A stretch of DNA of 64,000 nucleotides from Hermatobates lingyangjiaoensis (Eukaryota > Arthropoda > Insecta > Hemiptera > Hermatobatidae): positions 186,001 to 250,000 of the forward strand of contig JAPFBL010000049.1 in the NCBI GenBank assembly GCA_026182355.1, in the 5' to 3' direction. Made by a program: the position numbers and the translations under genes. Below are positions 32,625 through 42,585 of the stretch, piece by piece. Under the pieces are notes generated by a model. That model was not told the origin of the DNA. It searched no databases and was given only the letters and a program-made list of their open reading frames with translations. Numbering within the stretch: position 1 is the stretch's first letter; each line of letters starts with the position of its first letter.

Positions 32625-33880
32625 GTAGTGTTTAATTCATATATATATCAGACAGATAATATCAGATAAATTAGAATGTATATATATGAAGTTTTCTCAT
32701 CTTGATTCACTCGTTTTTATGTTCAGTCGTTCTAGGATGAAGTTAAATAAGCTTGATAGAGATGAAGTTTTGTGGGGTGCTAGTAAGTAAAGAAGTAGAA
32801 CTTAATTATCTATGTATTCTGATTACAAATATTACGCTCTCAAAAATAATCAAACTACTTCATTTGTTTTTTTGTAGAATGCATCAATTAGTTAAAAAAA
32901 ATATTTCAAAATATTTCAAAATAAATGTTTATCATATTTCGGCACCATGTTAAAAATCAATGAAGATAGTGCAAAATAATGCAAAAATGACATAGACATG
33001 TTAATGCAAATTAACTTGAAAAAATACTTCATAACAATACAAACAAAAATAGTGCAAAAAAACTTAATGAAAGGAAATCTTTTTCCCCTAAAAGAAGCTT
33101 TCAGCATTTCAAGAAGCTAAGTGGAGTTCAGAAATAGGGAATTCCCAGAGGATGTAATGAATTGCAGCCGTTATAAGAAAAGTTTACAACGATCTGGGGC
33201 TTGACACTTTCGTCTTTTTCTTCTTATAATAACACTCCACTGTCACAAAATGTAAGTAGTTTCTTTTTTGACATTGGTTCTAAAGAAAACAAAAGAAAAT
33301 ATTTTTCGAATCACAAAATGCAAGTCATAATGTTGGAAATATTTAACATTGCAAACAAAAAAGAATGTAAGTTTTGTACAATAAAGAACCCATTTAAATT
33401 TCAAAAATATTTTATGTGTGATACATTTCAGAGAGACACCCACTTCCCTGATCTTTTAGTTTCCTTTTTTCGAAAGTTATTCAACCATTATCACATAAAT
33501 GTAATGATTTAATCTCATAATTAACATGCTTGGCTAATTTTATTTAATGTAATTCATTTATTACTCATTCATGTCTATTCATGACATAGACATTCTGTCT
33601 CTATCATGTCTACAAGGTCTATGTGCATGCGACAACTTAAATTGTCGCATTCCCCAAATTGACCCCTAAAAAATAAAATTTCTGTACGTGATTATTAATA
33701 TTATATTTCCTTAAGCCTCGCTTTCGATGTGCCTCATAATTATGGTCCTAGGAAGTATAGGAGTGGTCATAATTTTCACTTTTTTAATCACTTTTCGGGT
33801 ATTCATATACAGTTATCAAGGCGTTTTGAAGGAGGCACCATCAAACTCCTACTAAAAGCCCTCTAATCTTACATTTATCT
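32625..33880. other. AT-rich stretch without recognised features
   Basis: The open frame at 33201-33512 (103 codons) has no recognised domain and is overlapped by a minus-strand frame. The composition is close to background, and it is most likely chance. Confidence 0.4.
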
Positions 33881-33882
33881 TT

Positions 33883-34110
33883 TCAGATATTTCTTCTCCA
33901 GAGCCTCGCAATACTGCTAGTCGTATGATTCATTGTGGACTTCGTGGCTGTCTTATTTCTCTTATCATCAATCCTGTTCTTTCCTTTACTTCCTTCTTTA
34001 GCAAGCGCACCTGCTCCATTCTTCACAAAACCTTCTGTACTTCTAGTAACTGCGTTTACCAATTGCTTTGCACCCAATGAATAAACGATTGGTATTGTGT
34101 AGGATTTTAA
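33883..34110 (-). other. Unidentified open frame with gene-like composition
   Basis: A minus-strand frame, open from about 34125 to a stop at 33883, reads YTIPIVYSLGAKQLVNAVT, then RSTEGFVKNGAGALAKEG and a lysine-rich tail ending SIARLWRRNI. A short hydrophobic start followed by a basic, glycine- and alanine-containing tail could be a membrane-anchored cytoplasmic tail or an exon end. GC content is above the flanks. I recognise no family. It has no clear ATG (the first possible start is TTG), and a splice acceptor was not convincingly placed. It may be an exon of a nested gene, part of an unknown transposon or chance. Confidence 0.25.
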
Positions 34111-35235
34111 AGTATATTGTATTTACACACACTGCCATATACAGTAAAGTATATAACAGTATGTATATTGAATGTATAAAAAACTTCCTGATCCTTAATC
34201 ATGAAATGTGGGTTCGGTTGCCCAGCTAAACTTGTATATGAATAAAGACAGGTCTTCCGTTGGTAAGTACAGTGGTTTTCTCGTTTTTTGGTTCAGTTTG
34301 AATGTTTCTTAGGCAGATCCTGATCCTAATGCCAATACCACTTTGGGAGCTTCAGAGAAGACCTTATTTGTCTCCTAGTACAGTAAATTAGCACCAGGAA
34401 TTCAGTTCAATTGTTAAATATACTTTATAATCTTTATTTTCCCTTTTTAAACATTTTTTGTTATCTAATTTTATTTACAGTTAGTTATTTATTAAATATT
34501 ATCCTTTATCATATTTTTAAAAGGTTTATCTTTATTTGTTTGTATTTATTTATGTTCTTCTTTTAGTTGATTTGTCCTTGCCTCCTCTCCCTCTATAAGT
34601 GGCAGCACTGACTGATTGTTTCTTCAATGATACTGACTTCAGTCCTCACTTGTCTTTGGAGAAACTCACACATTTCTATTTGATAACGCAGACAAAATAC
34701 AGTAGCAAGGTTTTATGATTTTGTGATCTCTTGTATCGTTTTTCTTTCTTTGAATTTAGGTTATTTAATAAGTGGAATATTTTTACTTAATTTTATATAC
34801 TCGTATATCAAACATATGAAGAAGATGATATGCAAATCATAAGATAAATATAAAATATGGACAGAAAATTGTCATAAGCAGAGACATTAGTATAATATGA
34901 GCAAAATCACACAAAACTATGAAAGAAATAACTGTAAGAGTCTAAAATTTTTTGTTTTTAACTGTCGTCAGGAGAATAACTAGACGAATACCACGAAGAC
35001 TGATGCAGCAACTTCATAGTTATCTTGTTATTGTTTTGATCATAAAACAACTGGAACGTATGTTGTTTAAAGGATTTTTTCATAGAGAGTAAAAACTAAA
35101 GAGCAGTAGTATACAGCTTTATGTATATTGCATGTATAAGCCACTTTCTGATCATTTTTTATTAAATGTAATTAATAAAAAAATATCCTGAGTTATATAG
35201 GAAAAACGAATGAATCATTATGGTTAATGAAAGAT

Positions 35236-35283
<48 letters not shown>

Positions 35284-36674
35284 ACATAAGTAAAGCAAGG
35301 TACGTGTAAATACATCCACGGATACAATATATATGTATATTATTAAAGTAGACAGATTATGTATACAGTTATTCCATTAACCTATATGACTATTATTCTA
35401 CTTGATATTAATTACCATTGCTGTGTTATTGTAAAAACATTTGCATGTTAGTCACTACCTAAGAATAGTATGACTGAATGTGGTGATCTTTGATAATCTT
35501 ACAATGTAATGACTGTAGTTGACAATAAACTACTACTATTAGTTTAACATTTGAAAGGTTTAATATTTGAAGTACTGTTACTAAATGTTGTTGGAGAAGT
35601 TTCTGTTTTGCTTCTGTAGAGGTTGAAGGAGGTTGTAGAAGATTTTATGAACTTTCTCTATCTGGGTAGTGTAATGAGGCATTGTGTAGTTTTCCACGTA
35701 ATTGGCACTTCCTTGACTTGAAATTGTTAGATGCAAGCTTTGTAGACTTTGAACAATTGAAACAGAAACTTTGTTTTCTCATTTCATTTTCTCTATCTGC
35801 AATTGATAATGATTTAAATAAATCACAAAAATAAATTTGAAAAGATAGGTTGCAAAAAGAAAATTTTTCTTTGAGACATATAAATTTGTATGATCTGAAA
35901 TGTTTTGTATTAGTTATTTGATGAAGGACTGTAATTCCTTCTAGATACTCCTGTCGTTTGTTTACTGCTCTTTAATGTCTAAAACTTGACATCCGTGATG
36001 TACGAGTATAAGTGTTGTTGCATCTACTAAAATAAACAATTTGCAGACATTTGATTGACACTGTTACTGATGAAATGTCAATAAACCTAGTTTGTCTACT
36101 ATTAGATGTATTAGTAATGAGTTCCAGTGTTGGGTAGACTGCTATAGAATGGTTATTTAACTTCTGAGTTTTATTGCAGAATTGAATACTTTTTAATCAC
36201 ACTTCAATTTGATGTGTCGGTTTTAATTAAAATGAATAATGCTTCCATATGCTTATTAATTAGATATTTGATATTGTCATGGTTTTCAGGTAAACAGTCT
36301 ATTCTACTCTATAATTATTAGTACTATGTTTCAATTATTAATTATGATTTCAAACGATGAAATTAATGCATATCTGGTGACTCTGATTTAAAATGTATAA
36401 CTGATGAGAATGACTAATGAACCTGTAATCATTCATCATCTATGCGATCAAAAATACTTATCCTAAACTGCTGGACTTTACTTGAAATATTGTTATAAAT
36501 TGGCGATCAACAAGTCGCGACATGAGTAATACTACACTGATATATATATTTTGCCGCAGCAAACGAATAAATAGTGACGAAAACTTTGTTTCAAAATTAT
36601 CTATGTTTCATAACTTCACCTGTAACATGTATAATTTGAAATATCGAATTGGAACAAATAATGCTTAAGTGTAC

Positions 36675-36680
<6 letters not shown>
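34110..36680. other. AT-rich stretch with a dispersed repeat phrase and a TA tract
   Basis: A phrase of about 70 bp around CAGTATGTATATTGAATGTATAA (34155) recurs diverged at about 35112-35180 (GCTTTATGTATATTGCATG). The interval also holds a mixed CA/TA tract at 35235-35280. No genes were recognised. Confidence 0.4.

Positions 36681-36722
<42 letters not shown>
36681..36722. repeat. (TA)n microsatellite
   Basis: About 20 TA units upstream of a type D PLE end. Confidence 0.95.
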
Positions 36723-36724
<2 letters not shown>

Positions 36725-36850
36725 TTGATTGTTATCCCTCAATTAATTCACTTGTTCTCCGGAGGACGACCACCATAGCGGTCAAAATATTGAAAAGTGA
36801 GTCTTTGTTACGTTTCTTTCTATATGTCACAGTTTATTTCAAGTATATAT
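36723..36850 (+). mobile_element. PLE terminal fragment, type D
   Basis: TCTCCGGAGGACGACC at about 36757, a loop, GCGGTC, AAAATATTGAAAAGTGAG, then TTACGTTTCTTTC. Stem II GACC/GGTC is intact but GAAA has become AAAA. It is related to the better copy at 47453. TA tracts flank it on both sides. Confidence 0.5.
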
Positions 36851-36869
36851 ATATATTCATTTACAGGGT

Positions 36870-37161
36870 CGGCCAAAGAAAAGAAGCATTATTAAATTTG
36901 CCATAACTTCAAAGTATTTTGCTATACATCCACAATTTTATATGAATGAAGTGCCCAAAGAACAAACTTACAGTCTCTAATTTTCGGTTTGAACCGTCTT
37001 CAGGAGAGATAAGAGAGGGAAACCAAGCGCACTGATTCAGAGACGGTTGGAGACCCAACCGTTCATTAGAGACTGTAAGTGTGTTCTTTTGATTTCTCTA
37101 CGTTTCTTTGTCTATATTGAACTATATTTGTCCGTTTTGGATCGAATTTCCAACGAAAAAG

Positions 37162-37188
<27 letters not shown>
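36870..37188. mobile_element. PLE type E ends, partial inverted pair, with TA tract
   Basis: A minus-oriented end (36960-37050) faces a plus-oriented tail (37060-37155): TTACAGTCTCTAATTTT against ATTAGAGACTGTAAGTGTGT. The centre contains AGACGGTTGGAGACCCAACCG. It matches the complete hairpin at 47074-47338 and ends at a TA tract (37160-37188). Confidence 0.65.
36974..37007 (-). ncRNA. Hammerhead-like motif, type E
   Basis: On the minus strand: stem I TCTC (37007-37004), CTGAAGA (37003-36997), an extra C, stem II GGT/ACC around TCAA, GAAA (36985-36982), overlapping AATT palindrome, A, then GAGA (36977-36974). Every box is present. It is sense relative to Ih transcription. Confidence 0.5.
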
Positions 37189-37195
<7 letters not shown>

Positions 37196-37199
37196 AAGA

Positions 37200-37395
37200 A
37201 ATTTAAAAAAAAGATAAGGTATTGCAATCATAACAAGCAGACTTCGTCAGAGACAAAACCCAAAGTGACTCTGAGGAAGACCGCTCGTTACGGTTGAAAT
37301 ATCTTAGTCTTTTTTCCCATTTCTTGTTGTGATTTGACTATTGATAGTTACTTTATTTGTTTAATTTGACATTTTGATATATATAGTTTCTCTTC
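37200..37395 (+). mobile_element. PLE terminal fragment, type A
   Basis: It contains GTGACTCTGAGGAAGACCGC, the motif below, and CATTTCTTGTTGTGATTTGAC. The tail then diverges (TTTAATTTGACATTTTG) before a short TA tract. Confidence 0.55.
37267..37309 (+). ncRNA. Hammerhead-like motif, type A
   Basis: GACT/AGTC stem I, CTGAGGA at 37271-37277, an extra A, stem II GACCG/CGGTT (loop CTCGTTA), GAAA at 37296-37299, TATC (mutated palindrome), TT. Confidence 0.4.
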
Positions 37396-37556
37396 GATAT
37401 ATTTCGATATACGAGTATATATGTTTACATAGTTCCTCTTTGTCTTCCAAGTGGTTCAAATCTTTTTGCCTGTTGAATACGTGGTTCCATATATAGTAAT
37501 GAGTTTTGGTATCACTTGTATGGGTTTTCCTTCTGTAAATTTAGTATTTACATTGA

Positions 37557-38063
37557 TTGGACTTTCATCTTTTCATCGTACAACTTCAATTTATGTGGAC
37601 GATGGATCGCAATTGTTGTGATTACAATCAATTAGAAAATATATATGAGACAGTCAGCAAAAATGACGTCAATGCAGAGGCTGCTGCATTTTTCAATTCA
37701 ATATGTTTAAAAGAAGATTTGCTGCCCATCTATACAAATATATATATATATATATATATGAAAACAAATAAAATGTATATCCATACTTCTTCCTCGTGCA
37801 CCGCTAATTATAGTGTCTACCAATTACATTCTACTCAGTGTGTTGCATTTTATGTGGGCTTAGCAACCACTATGTTTAGTCTGCACATGAATAATCATAG
37901 GTCCATGGTCAGTCGTGTTTGTACACTACCCCTTAACATTCATGCAAATTGCATTAGTCCCAGTTTAAATGAACGTTTTAAAGTTCAAATACTAAAAAAG
38001 GTCATCGATATGATAGATATATCACTTTATCAGATTCTGAAGAAACTTATTTATGACTCATAG
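37557..38063 (+). pseudogene. PLE open frame: N-terminal motif, TA insertion, GIY-YIG domain
   Basis: An unbroken frame of 168 codons. Residues 30-62 read NDVNAEAAAFFNSIC and LKEDLLPIYTNIY, resembling the conserved N-terminal motif of PLE proteins (a C....L.P.. pattern). Residues 63-68 are IY repeats encoded by a TA tract. From about residue 78 the text switches to a GIY-YIG endonuclease: YSVYQLHSTQC, VAFYVGLATTMFSLHMNNHR, then FKVQILKKV. A PLE GIY-YIG domain normally follows a reverse transcriptase of several hundred residues, which is missing. The two ends of the protein have been joined through the TA tract with the frame kept. The catalytic YVG and HR motifs are visible. It is probably a deletion derivative, and expression is doubtful. 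Confidence 0.6.
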
Positions 38064-38109
38064 AAACTAGTTTACATCCAGGGTTCAATCAAACCATGAT
38101 TGAAATTAT

Positions 38110-38334
38110 TTTTTACACTATGTATTTTATCTATGTGACGTCCAATAAAGAATAATAATGTATAAATATATCTCATTAGGATAAGACAATTTTAAATTAT
38201 TTAGATAAATATTTATTTCTAATGGACCAATAATTAACTTAATTATCATTTAAATTTATTTTAATTTTTTAAATATTTTTTACTTGATTTATTTAATAAT
38301 TTGTGATACAATTAAATTATTTAATCCCAGTTTT
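38110..38334. other. AT-rich spacer, nothing recognised
   Basis: Only a tail with ACATCCAGGGTTCAATC-type sequence trailing the GIY-YIG remnant is seen. Confidence 0.3.
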
Positions 38335-38475
38335 TTCTTCTATGGTGTTCGTCCTGTCAACCCGCGCATATTCCGTGAAGCTATCCATTGGCTTTCATTT
38401 CCTCACGGTACCACTTTATTTCCTGTAGACGACCGTTAAAACAGTTAAAATATTGAGCATAATTGTAATACCTGG
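38335..38475 (+). mobile_element. PLE terminal fragment, type D, decayed
   Basis: CCTGTAGACGACCGTTAAAA, then CAGTTAAAATATTGAGCAT resemble the 36757 and 47453 copies. The core boxes are mutated. Confidence 0.4.
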
Positions 38476-38826
38476 GCTTTTTTAGGGTTTATGTGGAATA
38501 CTGAGGAATACTAGTTCTTTAGTTGAATGATTTTAGTCCCTTTTAAATTTTTTGCGACTGTTAGTGTATATAAGCATGTGTATCAATTACTTTTTATAAC
38601 AGTGATTACACGCGAGTTCACGTGTTAATATTGAAATCTTGTTAGATATGTCTGTATGATAATGATACAAAAATATTAAGTAGTAGCTACTTCCGAATTT
38701 TTTTTTGTTTTTTTTTTACTAGCATCCAAGCTACTTCACATACACAATATAACACATTTCCTTTAATAATTTATGTGAAACAACTCATATTGTGGAGAAC
38801 GCTTGGTAGAAATCTATCAGTACAAA

Positions 38827-38943
38827 AATATGTTTTTATTCTGTAATAAGGTGACCAAAAAGTTACCATCACTTTAAAATATTCGAATTCCCACCCATGT
38901 ACTCATGCATGTCGAAAATTTCAAATGCAATTGGTAAAATATT
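38827..38943 (+). repeat. Direct repeat, copy 1 (pair with 39556-39668)
   Basis: TATGTTTTTATTCTGTAATA, then AAGGTGACC, GTTACCATCACTTTAAAA, CCACCCATGTACTCATGCAT. It is repeated about 730 bp downstream with roughly 15 percent differences. Confidence 0.75.
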
Positions 38944-39094
38944 AATAAAATATGGAAATAAAGTTTCTTTAGGAACTGTGTGTTGTAAATTAACTCTGGA
39001 TCAATGAAGTAAATACAAATTCAGTCATAATTATTGTTATTAATGAAAGCATTGAACTTATAATGTGCTAAACTCTTGCCAATGGTTTTGAAAG

Positions 39095-39480
39095 TGCTTT
39101 TTTACTTTACTATAAGTAAAGTATAGTAATCGTGAATAAAATCGATCTAGAGATTTTTACGGAATTTCATGTTTTGAGGTCATCAAAGTCGATTTATGAA
39201 ATTTCTTCGATGATGATGATGTGTGTGTGTGGGTGGGATGGTGGGTGGGTTGGTGGGTGGGATGGTGGATGGGTTGGTGGGTGGGATGGTGGATGGGTTG
39301 GTGGGTGGGATGGTGGATGGGTTGGTGGGTGGGTGGGTTGGTGGGTGGGTTGGTGGGTGGGTTGTTGGGTGGGTTGGTGGGTGATTTTGTATCCGAAGTT
39401 TGTGGTCACGCTATTCATATAGCGTTTCGCTTTTCAAAAACTTCTATACTGCTGTAACTACAGTAGCAGCATAGTAGTAT
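39095..39480 (-). repeat. Family R dispersed repeat, copy 3
   Basis: From the palindromic end (TACTTTACTATAAGTAAAGTA, 39103) through ATCGATCTAGAGATTTTTAC and a (GGGT)-rich block in the position of the CA tract, then CCGAAGTTTGTGGTC. Orientation is opposite to copy 1. Confidence 0.6.
39222..39391. repeat. G-rich minisatellite with G-quadruplex potential
   Basis: Repeats of GGGTTGGTGGGTGGGATGGTGGAT-type units of 24 bp, then shorter 12-bp GGGTTGGTGGGT units. At 39327-39348 five GGG runs are separated by one to four bases, which meets the usual G-quadruplex rule on the plus strand. Open frames here encode only WVGG or PTHP repeats. Confidence 0.9.
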
Positions 39481-39555
39481 AACTATACTATGATGTTATA
39501 TATATATCAGTTGTGTGATATACAAAAATAATCATACATATTGATAAGAGATAAT

Positions 39556-39668
39556 ATATGTTTCTATTCTGTAATAAGGTGAATAAACGTTACCATCACT
39601 TAAAAATATTCTATTTTCCACCCATGTACTCAAGTACGTCGATAATTAGAAATGCGATTGGTAAGATT
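39556..39668 (+). repeat. Direct repeat, copy 2 (pair with 38827-38943)
   Basis: TATGTTTCTATTCTGTAATA, AAGGTGAATAAACGTTACC, CCACCCATGTACTCAAGTAC. It lies just upstream of the palindrome at 39678. Confidence 0.75.
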
Positions 39669-39677
39669 GGTAATGTG

Positions 39678-39769
39678 CTCTATTTCTGGGTTTATTGTAC
39701 CTCCAGAGATGAACGAGAAATATTTATTTATCTTTCATCTCTGGAGGTACAATCAACCCAGAAATAGAG
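39678..39769. repeat. Palindrome with 35-bp arms
   Basis: CTCTATTTCTGGGTTTATTG, TACCTCCAGAGATGA on the left is matched inverted by TCATCTCTGGAGGTAC, AATCAACCCAGAAATAGAG ending at 39769, with one mismatch and a 22-nt AT-rich loop. One arm (ACCTCCAGAGATGA) resembles ACCTCCAGGAATAA near 30227. Confidence 0.85.
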
Positions 39770-40620
39770 CGTATTAAACATCTTCCATTTAGACATTTAT
39801 ATTATGCCTAAATGAGACATTATATATTACATACCCAAGAAGCTTGACATTATGTTCACCTATTGTAAAGTTGAGTGTAGGTCACTTCAGAATTTTTCTT
39901 TTCTGATAATGAATGTTTAATGAATTACCCGCTTCTTTTTATGTTGACTTATTGATATATTGACAAAAACTGAGACTTAATACATAATTTATTCATACTA
40001 ATTACATATCATTCCTAAGAAGAGGAACTGTATAATGATTTTATTCATTGCTATTAAGCTAGTAAAAGTTACAGATGTAGGCATTATCAGAAATGAGCAT
40101 AAAATGATGATCTACTTCTTATCATTTCAGTTGTGTTAGTAGTTAATTTTCCAGCAGTAAGAGGTACTCAAATCGGAATGGCACCAATGAAAATGTATTT
40201 AATTTCATTTATGTCAAAATTGTTCAAGTTATCAACCTAATTATGCATTCATTGAAGGAATTCGTAACTTCTGAAGTATGATTTAGATTTAGAAATAAAT
40301 GATAGAAAAGAAGAAGAAATTTTAGACCACACCATTATGCTCAATACTTTTATAAAAGTAACAAATTATTAATCAAACATTCAAACTTTCTATTTTTAAA
40401 ACGTAGATGATTAAAGGAATAACAATGAGTTCAATGTAATGAACTGTTCACTTGATATAATGATATGCAAATACTTAAGAAAAAATATTTGAGCTTAGAT
40501 GCTACAGGACTTTCTCTAAAAGTAACTTAGATATGAAATATAATGATTATTATATCGGCTTTTCTTATTTTGAATATGCTGATCAGACATACAGCAGGAT
40601 ATCCAAAATTGTTTTTCCTT
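39770..40620. other. Repeat tail (to about 39900) then AT-rich sequence
   Basis: The first part matches 30230-30365. The rest has no recognised feature. Confidence 0.4.
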
Positions 40621-40645
40621 AGACACACACAGAGACACAGACACA

Positions 40646-40693
<48 letters not shown>

Positions 40694-40755
40694 AACACAA
40701 ACACACACACACACACACACAGACAAACACACATACATTCACGCACACACTAACA
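40621..40755. repeat. (CA)n microsatellite, imperfect
   Basis: CAGA and CAAA variants within a CA tract. Open frames here are dipeptide repeats. Confidence 0.95.
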
Positions 40756-41703
40756 CAAAGATGTATTTATATATGTTTATTGAACTCAGACAGCCTTAAA
40801 GCGGGTATTTGCGTAGACACTTCATATCAAAATTTGTATAGAAGGATACTGCTTGAATACCTCTATATTTTATTTAGAGATTAAATAAAGTTAGCATAAG
40901 ATTATCTGTTTAGTAGCAAGAACTAAAAAAAAATATCCTTGAACATGAATACTAATTTGATTCATTAATAGCATGCTAAAAAATGCGCTTACCATCCAAT
41001 GTAATCAATTGAGTTATCATTAAAAGAACTGTTGTTACAAGTTAAACCATCTAACTGAACAAAGAAAATGTTTCTTTTATGAACAATTTAAAAAGCAGTC
41101 TACATATAATGATGGATACGTCCCGTCCATGCGGTCACGAGAAAAAAAAGTGCATTGAGCTGACACAATCTCGAGGGTGCATGATTAATACTCCAAACAC
41201 TAAGCATGATTTACTATTTTATCAGGATGAGGTCGTTTTTATTATTAATAAATCAGAGCACCATAAGTACTGAAACAACATGGAATCTTGAGCCAATCAA
41301 CCAACCAATTATTGTACTTTTTCCATCTTTGATTAGAACAATAAATAATGATTACCTCTATTTTAGATATCTTCTAAAACAACGGGAAATACTACATATT
41401 ACTATATATTATAATATATATTACTGCAGTAGTTAAATTAACACAACATATTCAGGTTTTTTTTAAATAAATATCGTTCACAAAACACTTCAGTGCCATC
41501 AAATAATGCCCTTCATGTAATACCATGCAATTTAAACATTACTTAACTTTTATCTAATAAACTGCGATGGTTTTGATCGGTGAGGTTCCATGCTTATATT
41601 TATTTGTGGGATTGGACATAGGTTTTCTGTAGTTTTTAATTTCCCTTTTTAATCTGTTTTCGGCAGAAACGAATTGGGCTTTCAGTGTCGTTTATAATTT
41701 ATC
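40756..41703. other. AT-rich stretch without recognised features
   Basis: Short open frames at 41079-41273 and 41206-41436 have no recognised domain. Confidence 0.4.
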
Positions 41704-41712
41704 ACACACACA

Positions 41713-41780
<68 letters not shown>
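41704..41780. repeat. (CA)n followed by (TA)n
   Basis: CA to about 41752, then TA to 41780. It adjoins the next hairpin. Confidence 0.95.
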
Positions 41781-41786
<6 letters not shown>

Positions 41787-41890
41787 AATTCAAAACGAAG
41801 GAAACACACAGAACGACACAGACATAACTCATATCGATGTGAGTTATGTCTGTGTCTTTCTGTGTGTTTCCTTCGGTTTGAATTTATTTT
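41781..41890. mobile_element. Inverted pair of PLE-type ends, 53-bp arms
   Basis: AAAATAAATTCAAAACGAAG pairs with CTTCGGTTTGAATTTATTTT, and the arms meet at ATCGAT near 41832-41837. The inner words GACATAACTCA recur near 49250, next to a hammerhead-like box. TA tracts follow at 41934-41950 and 41971-41990. Confidence 0.65.
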
Positions 41891-42139
41891 GTTTAAAAAA
41901 GTCCGCTGAACCGTTTCTTTCAATTGTGGTATTATATATATATATATATATTCTAGTTGTAACTTTAATTATATATATATATATATATAATTATATATTA
42001 TCACTAGAAAACAAAAAAGAGACTAACACTTTGTAGCCGCAAACACCAACAACTACCTCGTATGGTGGTCAGCGGATGGTGCGATTTAGTATAACTTTCT
42101 GTAACCAGGCTAAACCATCACAGCAGAGTCCTAATGTGA

Positions 42140-42282
42140 GGAAATCGACATAATGTATCAAAAATTCCGTCCGATCATGCTCCACGATAACGCTCGGCAT
42201 GAGAACGCTTCTGAGAAGTCTCACAATTCATCGTCCCAAAAAATTCTGCCCCATGCACCATACTCCCCAGACCTTTATAGAC
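42140..42282 (+). pseudogene. Mariner transposase scrap
   Basis: The frame from 42153 reads FRPIMLHDNARHENASEK and then ILPHAPYSPDL. HDN is the second catalytic aspartate motif and YSPDL precedes the third in mariner transposases. Both ends of the element are missing, and the sequence changes to unrelated text after 42285. Confidence 0.65.
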
Positions 42283-42285
42283 AAA

Positions 42286-42585
42286 TATATTTCTATTGTT
42301 TCAGGGATTTGGAGTCGTTGGTTACCATATGGTGCTGGTGTTTTTTGTCAGATACTGGTGGGTTATTTCAGTGTAGGTCTGGAGAGTGTGTGCTCCTGGC
42401 TAACTCCAAGGATAAACATGACAGCATGACTTACTATGTACCTATAAGCTGGAACTTTATGAAATCACCCCAGAGAAACCCACAATACTAACCTAAACAG
42501 CCTAGGTCTGAGAGAAAATACCACAATTATCAGGCAAACCAACGACCATAATAGACTCCAAATCCATGAAGCAATAGAATGTTAT
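42286..42585 (+). pseudogene. Possible PLE GIY-YIG C-terminal remnant
   Basis: Two frames give LELYEITPEKPTIL and then NLNSLGLRENTTII, RQTNDHNRLQIHEAIE. The last part resembles the end of a GIY-YIG domain (an R...I.EA.. pattern) as in PLE proteins. The upstream text is not recognised. Confidence is low because the match is short. Confidence 0.35.

Noticed and set aside
33201..33512. 103-codon plus-strand frame
   Set aside because: AT-driven composition rich in F, K and N, no domain, and an overlapping frame on the other strand.
39132..39457. WVGG / PTHP repeat open frames
   Set aside because: They result from the G-rich minisatellite and are open on both strands.
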